From Actinoplanes sp. NBRC 103695 (GTDB lineage: Bacteria; Actinomycetota; Actinomycetes; Mycobacteriales; Micromonosporaceae): DNA of 64,000 bases. This document shows positions 33,887 through 42,568 of the stretch, piece after piece (position 1 is the first letter of the stretch; every line of letters starts with the position of its first letter). The translations under genes and the position numbers were made by a program. The notes under the pieces are model-generated. The model worked only from the letters and a program-made list of their open reading frames with translations. It was not told the DNA's origin and ran no database searches. The stretch spans positions 29,403 through 93,402 of the forward strand of contig NZ_BSTL01000035.1 of assembly GCF_030269485.1 (NCBI RefSeq), in the 5' to 3' direction.

Positions 33887-35544
33887 AGGGTCACCTCCGC
33901 GGTGGGGAGCACGCGGTCGCGCGGGATCAGCGGCAGCGGCGCGGCCACCAGCCGGTCACCGGCGCGGACCGGCAGCGTGAGCCGGAACTGGGAGCCCTCG
34001 CCGGGCGCGCCCCACGCCTCCAGCCAGCCGCCGTGCAGCCGCGCGTCCTCGACGCTGATCGACAGGCCGAGGCCGGTGCCGCCGGTCTGCCGGGCGCGGG
34101 ACGGGTCGGCCCGCCAGAAACGGTTGAAGACGAGTCGCTCCTCGCCCGGCTTGAGCCCCACGCCGTGGTCGCGCACGGTGATCGCCACCGCGGCGTCGTC
34201 GCTGGCGACGGTCACCTGCACCGGCCGGCCCTCGGCGTGCTCGACGGCGTTGCCGACCAGGTTGCGCAGCACCCGCTCGACCCGGCGCGGGTCGATCTCG
34301 GCGATCACCGGGCTCTCCGGCAGGTGCAGCACGACGGTGACGCCGACCCGCTCGGCCAGGCCGGCCAGCCCCTCCGTCACCCGTTCCACGATCGGGTTGA
34401 GGTCGGCGTGCTCGGAGTCCAGTGCCGCGAAACCGGCGTCGAAGCGGCTGATCTCGAGCAGGTCGGTGAGCAGGCTCTCGAAGCGGTCCAGCTCGGCCTG
34501 CAACAGCTCGGCGCTGCGCGCCACCGCCGGGTCGAAGTCCTCGCGCTCGGAGAAGATCAGGTCCGCGGCCATGCGTACGGTCGTGAGCGGCGTGCGCAGC
34601 TCGTGGGACACGTCGGAGGTGAACCGCCGCTGCAGGCGGGACATCTCCTCCAGACGGACGATCTGCCGCTGCAGGTTGGCCGCCATCTGGTTGAACGACG
34701 CGGCGAGCAGGGCAAGGTCGTCCTCGCCGGTCACCTTCATCCGCTGGTCGAGCAGGCCGGCCGAGAGCCGCTGGGCGGTCCGGGCGGCCACCCGCACCGG
34801 GGTGACCACCATCCGGGTGACCAGGGCGGCGACCACGCCGAGCAGGATCACCAGCGCGAAGCCGGTGGCCAGCACCGTGGCCCGGATCTGGTTGGCGGCC
34901 CGGTCCTCGGTGGTCAGGGGCACGAGGTAGTAGAGCTCCAGCTGACCGAAGCGGGTCGGCACCGGAGTCCCGTACACCAGGAACTTGGTCTCGACGCCGT
35001 TGACCACCGCCGTGCGGATCTGGTACGCCTCGGCGCCGTCGTTGCCGACCTCCTGGACCATCCCCGGCGTGATCAGCTCGCTGGTGTCGACGTTGGCCGA
35101 CGGGTACGGGCGGATCGAGGAGAAACGCGCCGACTGGATCGTCACCACCGCGCCGCTGCCGGCCGTCGGATCGCCGCCGTCGGCCAGCAGGTTGATCGTG
35201 TTCTCGAGGGTGCGGGTGAGCGTGGCGTCGACCGGCGAGACGTGGACGCTGAGCTGTTCCTGGGCCACCGCCCGCTTGTTACGCCCCTGAGCGAAGACCT
35301 CGTCCTGTGCCCGGTTGAGCAGAATGTCCGCGCTCTTGTAGGCCACGAACCAGCCGAACGCCGCGACCATCACGCTGGACGCGACCAGGGTGATGGCGAC
35401 GACGCGGAGCTGGAGCGAGCGCCGCCACTGCCTGCGGGCCGGGGCGAGCAGGACGCGGAGGCGGCGCAGGACGACACGCCAGTACCGCCGCACCACCCTC
35501 AGGGCACGGCGGAGGGGCATCGGAAGCCAGGCAGGAGCGCGCAT
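33883..35544 (-). CDS. mtrB: Sensor histidine kinase MtrB
   Basis: 553 aa. Two transmembrane helices (about residues 50-70 and 222-243) flank an extracellular sensor of 150 residues. HAMP follows (VVTPVRVAARTAQRLSAGLL), then the H-box RFTSDVSHELRTPLTTVRMA, the N-box NLVGNAVEHA, and G-boxes VRDHGVGLKPGEE and GGTGLGLSISVEDA. It phosphorylates MtrA to control cell-wall and division genes. The spacing to mtrA is 29 bases. Confidence 0.97.
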   Translation of the reverse strand: MRAPAWLPMPLRRALRVVRRYWRVVLRRLRVLLAPARRQWRRSLQLRVVAITLVASSVMVAAFGWFVAYKSADILLNRAQDEVFAQGRNKRAVAQEQLSVHVSPVDATLTRTLENTINLLADGGDPTAGSGAVVTIQSARFSSIRPYPSANVDTSELITPGMVQEVGNDGAEAYQIRTAVVNGVETKFLVYGTPVPTRFGQLELYYLVPLTTEDRAANQIRATVLATGFALVILLGVVAALVTRMVVTPVRVAARTAQRLSAGLLDQRMKVTGEDDLALLAASFNQMAANLQRQIVRLEEMSRLQRRFTSDVSHELRTPLTTVRMAADLIFSEREDFDPAVARSAELLQAELDRFESLLTDLLEISRFDAGFAALDSEHADLNPIVERVTEGLAGLAERVGVTVVLHLPESPVIAEIDPRRVERVLRNLVGNAVEHAEGRPVQVTVASDDAAVAITVRDHGVGLKPGEERLVFNRFWRADPSRARQTGGTGLGLSISVEDARLHGGWLEAWGAPGEGSQFRLTLPVRAGDRLVAAPLPLIPRDRVLPTAEVTL

Positions 35545-35573
35545 CTCGCGGCAAGGTTAGCGCTCCCCGCCGG

Positions 35574-36263
35574 TCAGCCGGTGCCCGCCTTGTAGCCGAC
35601 CCCACGGACGGTGAGGATGATCTCCGGGCGTTCCGGGTCCGGCTCGATCTTGGCCCGGAGCCGCTGGACGTGCACGTTGACCAGCCGGGTGTCGGCCGCG
35701 TGCCGGTAACCCCAGACCTGCTCCAGCAGCACCTCGCGGGTGAACACCTGGCGCGGCTTGCGGGCCAGGGCGACCAGCAGGTCGAACTCCAGCGGCGTGA
35801 GCTTCACCTCGTCGCCGTCGCGGGACACGGTGTGCGCCGGGACGTCGATGGTGATCTGGTTGCCGGGCGGCCCGATGGTCAGCATCTCGGGCGCGGCGTC
35901 CTCACCACGGCGCAACCGGGCCCGCATCCGGGCGACCAGTTCCTTGGGCTTGAACGGTTTCACGACGTAGTCGTCGGCGCCGGACTCGAGGCCGAGCACC
36001 ACGTCGACGGTGTCGCTCTTGGCGGTCAGCATGACGATCGGGATGCCGGACTCGGTGCGGATCGCCCGGGCCACGTCGATCCCGCTCATCCCGGGCAACA
36101 TCAGGTCGAGCAGCACGATGTCCGGCCGGCTCTCGCGGAATGCGGCGAGCGCGCGCTCGCCGTCGGCCACGAACGACGGCAGGAATCCCTCGCTGCGCAG
36201 AACGATGCCAAGCATCTCCGCGAGCGCCGGATCGTCATCGACAACGAGGACACGGGCTCTCAT
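35574..36263 (-). CDS. mtrA: Response regulator MtrA
   Basis: 229 aa from ATG at 36263 (MRARVLVVDDDPALAEMLG). The receiver domain has the acidic pocket DDD and the phospho-acceptor Asp in PDIVLLDLMLPGMSGID; the Lys is in VVKPFKPKELVARM. The OmpR-type winged helix has PLEFDLLVALARKPRQVFTR and YRHAADTRLVNVHVQRLRAK. It is the partner of MtrB and is essential in several actinobacteria. It is the first gene of mtrA-mtrB-lpqB-comF-hpf. Confidence 0.97.
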   Translation of the reverse strand: MRARVLVVDDDPALAEMLGIVLRSEGFLPSFVADGERALAAFRESRPDIVLLDLMLPGMSGIDVARAIRTESGIPIVMLTAKSDTVDVVLGLESGADDYVVKPFKPKELVARMRARLRRGEDAAPEMLTIGPPGNQITIDVPAHTVSRDGDEVKLTPLEFDLLVALARKPRQVFTREVLLEQVWGYRHAADTRLVNVHVQRLRAKIEPDPERPEIILTVRGVGYKAGTG

Positions 36264-36313
36264 GCGGTCCAATATTGCACTGTCTCCTCAGACGGCGTGG
36301 TACCCGGGGGTGA

Positions 36314-37570
36314 TCAAGCCGCGAACAGCCCTCTCCCCCAGTGGTCTTCCGCGCTGGTCAGGCCCGGTGGACAGGCGAATATCGCGCTGGAGACATGACG
36401 CAGATACTCGTTCATCTCATCCTTGCGGGCCAGGCTCCGCTGGACCGGGATGAACGCCTTGGCCGGATCCCGCTGGTAGGCGATGAAGAACAGTCCCGCG
36501 TTCAGCCGGCCCAGCCCGTCCGACCCGTCGACGAAGTTGTAGCCGCGGCGCAGCATCCGGGCGCCGCCGTTGGTCGAGTGGTGCGCCAGCCGGACGTGCG
36601 CGGTCTCGGCCACAAGCGGCTCGCCCTCGTCGTCCTTGGCCGCCAGGTCGATCTCGTCGAACTCCTTCGCCTGCCCGATCGGCGCGCCGCTGCCCTTGTG
36701 CCGGCCGACGATCATCTCCTGCTCGGCCAGCGGCGAACGGTCCCACGTCTCGATCAGCATCCGGATCTTGCGGGTCACCAGGTAGGAGCCGCCGGTCATC
36801 CAGGCCGGCCCGTCGCCGTCCTGCACCCAGACGTGGTCGCGGAGCATGTCCGGCTCCTCGGCCTTGACGTTCTCGGTGCCGTCCTTGAAGCCGAACAGGT
36901 TCCGCGGCGTCGCCTGCGACGTCGAGGTCGACGACGTACGCCCGAAGCCCAGCTGCGACCAGCGCACGCTCACCACGCCCATGCCGATCCGGGCCAGGTT
37001 GCGGATCGCGTGCACCGCCACCTGCGGGTCGTTGGCGCACGCCTGCACGCCGATGTCGCCGCCGGAGATCGCCGGCTCGAGCGCGTCGCCGGGGAAGTGC
37101 GGCAGGTCGGCGAGCGCCGGCGGGCGCCGGTCGGCGAGACCGAACCGGGTGAACAGCGACGGCCCGAACCCGACCGTGACGGTCAGCCCGGACGGCGGCA
37201 GCCCGGTCGCCTCGCCGGTGTCGTCCGGCGGCGCCTCGGCCACCCCGTTCATCGCCCCGATCGGACCGGCGTCCTGCCCGGCGGCCATCCGGCGGGCGGC
37301 CGCCGTCCACTCCTTGAGCATCTGGACCAGGCGCTCCCGGTCCTTGGTGATCACGTCGAAGGCGACGAAGTGCAGCCGGTCCTGCGCGGCCGTGGTGATG
37401 CCCGCCTGGTGCTCGCCGTCGAACGGGACCGCGCCCCGCGCGTCCGGCCCTGGAGTTTCGTCGGCCTGCGCCAGGAAGGCGCCGCCGACCGCCACCGCGC
37501 CGGTCACCCCGGCCACGCCGACGCCGGCGAGCGCGATGGCTCGCCGGCGGGAGACGCCCTGGTCGGTCAT
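36314..37570 (-). CDS. efeB: Deferrochelatase/peroxidase EfeB (Dyp type)
   Basis: 418 aa. A Tat signal (SRRRAIALAGVGVAGVTGAV) directs folded export. The Dyp family motif GxxDG is in NLFGFKDGTENV, and the haem ligand His is probably in HVRLAHHSTNGGARMLRRGY. EfeB oxidises ferrous iron or strips iron from haem for the EfeU channel. The start overlaps the efeO stop (ATGA). It is last in the efeU-efeO-efeB operon. Confidence 0.95.
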   Translation of the reverse strand: MTDQGVSRRRAIALAGVGVAGVTGAVAVGGAFLAQADETPGPDARGAVPFDGEHQAGITTAAQDRLHFVAFDVITKDRERLVQMLKEWTAAARRMAAGQDAGPIGAMNGVAEAPPDDTGEATGLPPSGLTVTVGFGPSLFTRFGLADRRPPALADLPHFPGDALEPAISGGDIGVQACANDPQVAVHAIRNLARIGMGVVSVRWSQLGFGRTSSTSTSQATPRNLFGFKDGTENVKAEEPDMLRDHVWVQDGDGPAWMTGGSYLVTRKIRMLIETWDRSPLAEQEMIVGRHKGSGAPIGQAKEFDEIDLAAKDDEGEPLVAETAHVRLAHHSTNGGARMLRRGYNFVDGSDGLGRLNAGLFFIAYQRDPAKAFIPVQRSLARKDEMNEYLRHVSSAIFACPPGLTSAEDHWGRGLFAA

Positions 37571-38697
37571 TTCTTCGACACCACCGCGGCCACCTTGCTG
37601 ATCGGCTCGGCCAGCGCGTTGATCGCGTCGGACAGCTCCTTGAGGTCCGCCTGGGTCAGCTTGTCGTGCAGCTTCCAGCCGTCGCCGTCACGGTGCTTGG
37701 CCAGCGCGGTGTCCACGTTGCCGAACTCGGTGTCCAGCGTCTTCACCAGGGCCGCGTCACGCTCCTCGAGCACCGGGCGCAGCGACGCGATGGCCGCCTT
37801 GGAACCCTCCACGTTGGCGTTGAAGTCCCACAGGTCGGTGTGCGAGTAGCGGTCCTCCTCGCCGGTGATCTTGCCGGTGGCGACCTCGTCGAGCAGGCCC
37901 TTGGCACCGTTCGCCAGCTGCAGCGGGGACAGCTTCTCGGCCTGCGCCTTGGACACGATCTCCTTGACGTCGGTGAGCAGCTTGTCGGCGATCGGGCCGT
38001 CCTTGCTCACGTCCGGCTTCGCCGCCCAGAGGTCCTTCTCGATCCGGTGGAAGCCGGTGAACTCCATGCCCTCCTCGACGACCTCCTCGCGGCCGTCGAT
38101 CTTCGGGTCCAGGTCGCCGAAGATCTCGGCCACCGGCTCGATCCGCTCCCAGTAGGTCCGCGCGATCGGGAACAGCGTCTTGGCCTTCTCGACGTCCTTC
38201 GCCTTGACCGCGTTCACGAACTCCTCGGTCTTGACCAGCAGCGCATCGGTCTGGCTCTTCACGTAGCGCGAGTAGCTGTCGGTGGCCGCGGCCAGGGCTG
38301 CGTCGTCGGTCAGCGGGGCGGACGAGCCGGACACCGCGAACGCGGCCCGGATGCCCTTACCGATCATGCCGGGCTTGCAGGCGGTCTCGTAGGTGCCGGC
38401 CGGCAGCTCGACGTGCAGCTCACGGGAGAGGCCTGGGGCGATGTTCTCGACCTCGCCCATGACCCGGTCGCCGGGGGCGTACACGTAGAACTCGGTGACC
38501 TTCTGGCCCTTGTTGGTGACGGTGAAGACGCTGGTCCCGGCGTCGGCCGACGCACGGCCCACCTCGCAGGCGGTGTCGTTCGCCGCGACCGCGATCGGAC
38601 CACCCTCGGCCGTGGCGGCAGGCTCGTCGGAACCGCCCCCGCCGCATCCGGCGAGGGCCAGCACTCCGGCCGCCGAAAACACGATCATGCGTCGCAT
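37567..38697 (-). CDS. efeO: Iron uptake lipoprotein EfeO (cupredoxin plus M75)
   Basis: 376 aa. Lipobox VLALAGCGG at residues 13-21 predicts lipid anchoring. An N-terminal cupredoxin-like domain (VFTVTNKGQKVTEFYVYAPG, ending YETACKPGMIG) precedes an imelysin/M75 domain with the metal motif HxxE in TGFHRIEKDLWA. It supplies periplasmic iron to EfeU. It is coupled to efeB downstream and lies 7 bases from efeU. Confidence 0.95.
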   Translation of the reverse strand: MRRMIVFSAAGVLALAGCGGGGSDEPAATAEGGPIAVAANDTACEVGRASADAGTSVFTVTNKGQKVTEFYVYAPGDRVMGEVENIAPGLSRELHVELPAGTYETACKPGMIGKGIRAAFAVSGSSAPLTDDAALAAATDSYSRYVKSQTDALLVKTEEFVNAVKAKDVEKAKTLFPIARTYWERIEPVAEIFGDLDPKIDGREEVVEEGMEFTGFHRIEKDLWAAKPDVSKDGPIADKLLTDVKEIVSKAQAEKLSPLQLANGAKGLLDEVATGKITGEEDRYSHTDLWDFNANVEGSKAAIASLRPVLEERDAALVKTLDTEFGNVDTALAKHRDGDGWKLHDKLTQADLKELSDAINALAEPISKVAAVVSKK

Positions 38698-38704
38698 GGT
38701 TCTC

Positions 38705-39538
38705 CTATTTCTGAGCCGCGGGCACAGGCGCCGGGGTGGGTTTTCTGAAGAGGAACAGGAAGAGCACCGGCACGCCGTACGCGACCCAGGCGATCACCTC
38801 GAGCACGGTGGCTGTCGGGGTGATGTTGAACATGCCGGTCAGCAGGGCGGTGTACCAGGCGCTGGGATCGAGCGCGCCGCTGATGTCGTACGCCAGGTCG
38901 GTGAGCCCGGGCAGCACGCCGGACTCCTGGAAGTCGTGCACGCCGTACTTGAGAATGCCGGCGGCGACCAGGATGAGCAGGGCGCCGGTGACGGTGAAGA
39001 AGACCGTCAGGTTGATCCGCACCGCCGTGGCGTACATCAGGAATCCGATGACGACGGCCGAGACGATCCCGCCCAGCAGAGCCACCAACGGCCCGCTGTT
39101 GCTGGAAGCGCCCTGCACGGCCGAGTAGAAGATGAGCGAGGTCTCGAGGCCCTCGCGGACCACGGCGAGGAAGGCCATCACACCGACCGCCACCGAGCCG
39201 ACCTGGAGCGCGTCCTGAAGCCTGCCGCGCAGCTCACCGGCGATGGACCGGGCGGCCCGGCGCATCCAGAAGATCATCCAGGTGACGAAGCAGACCGCCG
39301 CGATCGAGGTGATCGCCTCGAAGAGCTCGCGGTGCTGGTACTTCTGCAGGATGGTGGTCGACGTGTAGCTGAGCAGCCAGCCGAAGAGGACGGACAGGGC
39401 CACGGCCAGCCCGACTCCGGCCCACACCTGGACCAGCCGGTCCTTGCGTTCCGACTTCACCAGGAACGCGACGAGGATGCTGACCACCAGCGTGGCTTCC
39501 AGTCCCTCACGCAGACCGATGAGGTAGGTGGCGAGCAT
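38705..39538 (-). CDS. efeU: Iron permease EfeU (FTR1 family)
   Basis: 277 aa with about seven transmembrane helices. The two REGLE iron motifs are seen: YLIGLREGLEATLVVSILV near the N-terminus and AVVREGLETSLIFYSAV at mid-length. FTR1-type permeases carry Fe(III) after oxidation, here by EfeB. It is first in the operon, with an IdeR/DtxR-like box upstream. Confidence 0.95.
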   Translation of the reverse strand: MLATYLIGLREGLEATLVVSILVAFLVKSERKDRLVQVWAGVGLAVALSVLFGWLLSYTSTTILQKYQHRELFEAITSIAAVCFVTWMIFWMRRAARSIAGELRGRLQDALQVGSVAVGVMAFLAVVREGLETSLIFYSAVQGASSNSGPLVALLGGIVSAVVIGFLMYATAVRINLTVFFTVTGALLILVAAGILKYGVHDFQESGVLPGLTDLAYDISGALDPSAWYTALLTGMFNITPTATVLEVIAWVAYGVPVLFLFLFRKPTPAPVPAAQK

Positions 39539-39551
39539 GGCTTTCCTTTGC

Positions 39552-39585
39552 TAAGGCATTCCTAACTTAGGTTCGCCATACCTTA
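39552..39585 (-). promoter_or_regulatory. IdeR/DtxR-type iron box before efeU
   Basis: The word TTAGGTTCGCCATACCTTA (39567-39585) matches the iron-box consensus TTAGGTTAGSCTAACCTAA at about 15 of 19 positions. A second, weaker box (CTAAGGCATTCCTAAC) overlaps its left side at 39551-39566. Overlapping boxes are common where two DtxR-family dimers bind. Iron-repressed expression of efeUOB is expected. Confidence 0.7.
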
Positions 39586-39640
39586 GGCATCGCTCGGCCC
39601 CGCACGTCAAGGTGGCTCGGGTGGATGTGACGTAAATGAA

Positions 39641-39670
39641 CGGGCGGCCCCGGATCACCGGTGCCGCCCG
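39641..39670. terminator. Hairpin after the DUF397 gene
   Basis: CGGGCGGCCCCGG (39641-39653) and CCGGTGCCGCCCG (39658-39670) pair at 12 of 13 positions with loop ATCA, 16 bases beyond the DUF397 stop. Confidence 0.7.
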
Positions 39671-39685
39671 CTCGGTCGCAGGTCC

Positions 39686-39883
39686 CTATCGACGGTCGAA
39701 CTCGCCGTCGCGTACACCCTTGACGAATGCGGCCCATTCGGGCGCCGCGAAACGCAGCATCGGCCCGGCGGCGTCCTTCGAGTCCCGCACGTAGATCGTC
39801 GCCGTCGTCTCGGCGACCTCCACACAGTGACCCGCGGCGCCGGACCGGCTGCTCTTGCGCCAGACCAGCTTGTTGTCGGACAC
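39686..39883 (-). CDS. DUF397 domain protein
   Basis: 65 aa from ATG at 39883. The whole protein is the DUF397 motif: LVWRKSSRSGAAGHCVEVAE, then IYVRDSKDAAGPMLRFAAPE, then WAAFVKGVRDGEFD. These small proteins are encoded next to XRE regulators in actinobacteria and behave as antitoxin-like or regulatory partners. The XRE gene is 51 bases upstream on the same strand. Confidence 0.95.
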   Translation of the reverse strand: MSDNKLVWRKSSRSGAAGHCVEVAETTATIYVRDSKDAAGPMLRFAAPEWAAFVKGVRDGEFDRR

Positions 39884-39934
39884 GTCATCCCTCCCCAGAG
39901 ATCTATCGACTCATCCTGAAGAACGAGTCAGCGG

Positions 39935-40780
39935 TCAGCGAGGGACGTCGCTCGAACGGGTGAACAGCTCCCGGCTCGCCTCCGCGGACAACGCCCGGGT
40001 GCGCACATCCTCGAACGCCTCCCGGAAAATCTGCACCTCGTCCGGCTTCAGGTGGAAGAAACCGCCGGTCAGACCCTCGCTGTGCACCACCGGGCCACGG
40101 GAGTTCTCGGCGAAGTCCAGGATCATGAACGACTCGGACAGGGCGGCGTGCGCGCCCGCCGAGAACGGCAGCACCAGCAGCTCGACACCGGGACGCCGGC
40201 TGGCCTCGTACAGCCGCTGCAACTGCCGGCTCAGCACACCCGGGCCGCCCACCTCGCGGTGCAGCACCGCCTCGTCGAGCACCACGGTCAGGTGCGGCGG
40301 CGGCTCCCGGACCAGCACGGGCTGCCGGGCCATCCGCAACGCGAGACGACGCTGGATCGTTTCAGGATCCCCGATGTCGGCGCCGACCTCGATCACCGCC
40401 CGGGCGTACTCGTCGGTCTGGAGCAGGCCCGGAACGATCTGGGTCTCCCACTCGGACATCGCGACGGCCTCGGCCTCGAGCGCGACATACTCGTCGTAGG
40501 GCGCCGGCACCGACGAGCGGTACGGTGTCCACCAGACCCGGTCACGCCCGCGGCGAGCCAGGTGCAGCAGCCGGTCCCGGATGTCCGGCTGCGCGCCGTA
40601 CGCGGAGAGCAGCCGGTCCAGGTCCGGTTCGCTGATGCCGGTGCGAGCGGTTTCGATCCGGCTCAACTTGGACTCGGACCAGCCCAGCAACTGAGCGACG
40701 GACGCACCTCGCCGTTCCCCCCGCAGGCGGCGCAGTTCGTCCCCGAGTTCCCGTCGTGCCGTTGATGTCGGCCTTGCCAC
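39935..40780 (-). CDS. XRE family regulator with DUF5753 domain
   Basis: 281 aa from the GTG at 40780 (VARPTSTARRELGDELRRLR); the frame runs on to 41251 through repeat DNA without conserved sequence. The N-terminal HTH is GASVAQLLGWSESKLSRIET. The rest (MSEWETQIVPGLLQTDEYAR, RQPVLVREPPPHLTVVLDEA, LPFSAGAHAALSESFMILDF) is the DUF5753 domain. It probably represses its own operon with DUF397. A palindromic cluster of TGCAA/TTGCA words lies just upstream. Confidence 0.92.
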   Translation of the reverse strand: MARPTSTARRELGDELRRLRGERRGASVAQLLGWSESKLSRIETARTGISEPDLDRLLSAYGAQPDIRDRLLHLARRGRDRVWWTPYRSSVPAPYDEYVALEAEAVAMSEWETQIVPGLLQTDEYARAVIEVGADIGDPETIQRRLALRMARQPVLVREPPPHLTVVLDEAVLHREVGGPGVLSRQLQRLYEASRRPGVELLVLPFSAGAHAALSESFMILDFAENSRGPVVHSEGLTGGFFHLKPDEVQIFREAFEDVRTRALSAEASRELFTRSSDVPR

Positions 40781-40808
40781 GCGAACACCGTACCGGGATG
40801 AATACGTT

Positions 40809-40842
40809 CTGCAACTTGCATAGCACCATATGCACTTGCAGA
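40809..40842. promoter_or_regulatory. Palindromic TTGCA cluster before the XRE gene
   Basis: TGCAACTTGCATA and TATGCACTTGCA face each other around GCACCA, in all four TTGCA/TGCAA words within 34 bases. It lies about 30-60 bases before the GTG at 40780, where an XRE repressor would bind. Confidence 0.5.
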
Positions 40843-40898
40843 CAGCAGGTGACCGGGTGCTTAATGAAAGCGAAAGCAGTGCCCGGTGGCGGCAACCG

Positions 40899-41865
40899 CC
40901 GGTTCTTCGGAGGGCCCCGGCCAGCGGCGTGGACGGGGCCTTTCCGCTGATCACCCGCGTTGGGACTAGATCGCTTAGACGGGCCGGATCGCGCTTGGCC
41001 GGGCCGGATCGCGCTTGGCCGGGCCAGATCGCTTGGCCGCGCCAGATCGCTTGGCCGCGCCAGATCGCGTTTGCACGGACCAGATCAAAACCGGTTTTGG
41101 CTACGCGCGACAAAGTCCCCAACCGCAGGCACCGGGCTCCCCTTCGCACTCCGCGACCAGCGTGCGGCGCGAGGCCGTGAACGCGCCTTTCGCGCGAAGC
41201 CCTACTCCCGCCGGCCATCCCGCCGCGGCCGACATGCACGCCCCGCATCACAAGCGCCTCGCCCCACGACGCACGACCCGCGCCTCCGCATCACAAGCGC
41301 CCCGCCCCGCGACGCACGCACCCGCGCCTCCGCATCGCAACCGCGCTGCGGCTCGCCCTCGCTGGGGTCGTCAATGGGCATAGACGGTCAAGTACGGAGG
41401 CCCGGCCGGCGCACCGCCCACTCGCCACGCTGCCGCCGCCCGCGCCACGACGGTGGTAGATCCGGGCGGGAGTGGCAGTGTCAACGGCGGATGGGAAATG
41501 GATCTGGATCAGGCCGCCGTCGACAGGCAGGCCCCGGCGGCATCTGGGTCGCGGATGGCGCGCTCGGCAGCCACCGCGTCGAGGGGATGATCGGCAGTGG
41601 CGCTGGTGGAGGCTGGATAGCGAACGAGGCGACAGGCCTAAGCCCGCCGCCCCGTTCATCCCCCCGGTTTGGTACCGCGCGCGTCCGTGGGACCCCCCGA
41701 TCACCAATGACGCTGCGTGTTTAGAGCTTCACACTCCGCAAGACTCTCTGTCAAGCAAATACGGAAATTTCCTATTTTCAACCCGATCGGCACGCTCGGA
41801 TCGACACCGACTCCCGAGCCAAGCGAGGCACGTCGGACTCATCAGAACCTGACATCGACCTGTGA
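40899..41865. repeat. Repeat-rich spacer without a convincing gene
   Basis: At 40978-41090 five imperfect 18-21-bp units contain GGCC(G/A)GATCGC(GC)TTGG. At about 41247-41342 a unit near 47 bp with GCCTCCGCATCACAAGCGCC is repeated two to three times. The rest (41343-41865) has open frames on both strands but no family motif or ribosome site. A/T content rises in the last 150 bases, where the promoter of the lipoprotein gene should lie. Confidence 0.6.
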
Positions 41866-41877
41866 TTGTTCCGGCCC

Positions 41878-42420
41878 ATGGTCAACACGAAAGCGATAGC
41901 TGTGGCTGCCGGTCTCGTCCTTCTCCTCACCGCCTGCACCAGCGGTAAGTCCGAAGCGCCCCGGGTGGCGACGTTGCAGAGCGCGGCGCCGTCCTCGAGC
42001 GCCCCGGCGGAGGCCGTCGCGGCGCGACCGGTGGTGCCGATCGACGCCACCGAGGCCGACCTCCGAACGATCCTCGAGCCGTGGCTCGATTGCCTGGTGA
42101 AGGAGGGCGGGCCGAAGTACAAGGACGCCGCCGGGCTGTTCCAGAAGGGCTTCACGGAGAAGGACGTCAAGCAGGATGCCGTCCTCGCTGCCTGTTTCTC
42201 GAAGCAGCCGGAGACCTACGAGGACAACCAGCTGCGCACCGACATCGCGGCGTTCAAGGACAATCAGCGCGAGTGGTATCGGTGCGCCCAGGCCGCCGGC
42301 TACACGCTGACCGCGCCCGATCCGGACACCGGCCAGTTCGGCCTCACCGAGGTCGGCCCGAACGGCGACTTCGGCTCCGACAAGATCCAGAAGTGCAAAC
42401 GAAAGGCCTTCTCCGACTGA
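41878..42420 (+). CDS. Secreted lipoprotein of unknown function
   Basis: 180 aa from ATG at 41878; an upstream TTG at 41866 is possible. The signal peptide ends in lipobox LLLTAC (residue 20 region). A Ser/Ala linker (about 25-45) follows. The mature domain of about 125 residues contains four Cys (WLDCLVKEGG, LAACFSKQPE, WYRCAQAAGY, KIQKCKRKA) that could make two disulfides. I do not recognise the family. No operon partner. Confidence 0.8.
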   Translation: MVNTKAIAVAAGLVLLLTACTSGKSEAPRVATLQSAAPSSSAPAEAVAARPVVPIDATEADLRTILEPWLDCLVKEGGPKYKDAAGLFQKGFTEKDVKQDAVLAACFSKQPETYEDNQLRTDIAAFKDNQREWYRCAQAAGYTLTAPDPDTGQFGLTEVGPNGDFGSDKIQKCKRKAFSD

Positions 42421-42568
42421 GGGCGCCGGGCCAAGTAGGAGCCGAGCAGGAGCCCGGCCGGGCAGCGACCGGCCGGGCAGAAGCCCGCAAGGCCGAAGGC
42501 CACAAGGCGGCGCGGGCCGCAAGGCGGCAGGCCGCAAGGGGCGGCAGGCCGCAAGGCGGCGGGGGACG
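42421..42568. other. Spacer with short GGCCGCAAGGCGGC repeats
   Basis: The word AGGCGGC(A/G)GGCCGCAAG is repeated with small changes four times at about 42495-42565, just past the convergent manA stop. No gene seen. Confidence 0.6.

Noticed and set aside
34033..35595. 520-codon plus-strand frame
   Set aside because: Antisense shadow of mtrB, rich in Arg/Gly/His, with no domain.
41291..41707. 138-codon minus frame in the 41-kb spacer
   Set aside because: Arg/Gly/Ser-rich with no conserved motif; it overlaps tandem repeats and has no ribosome site.
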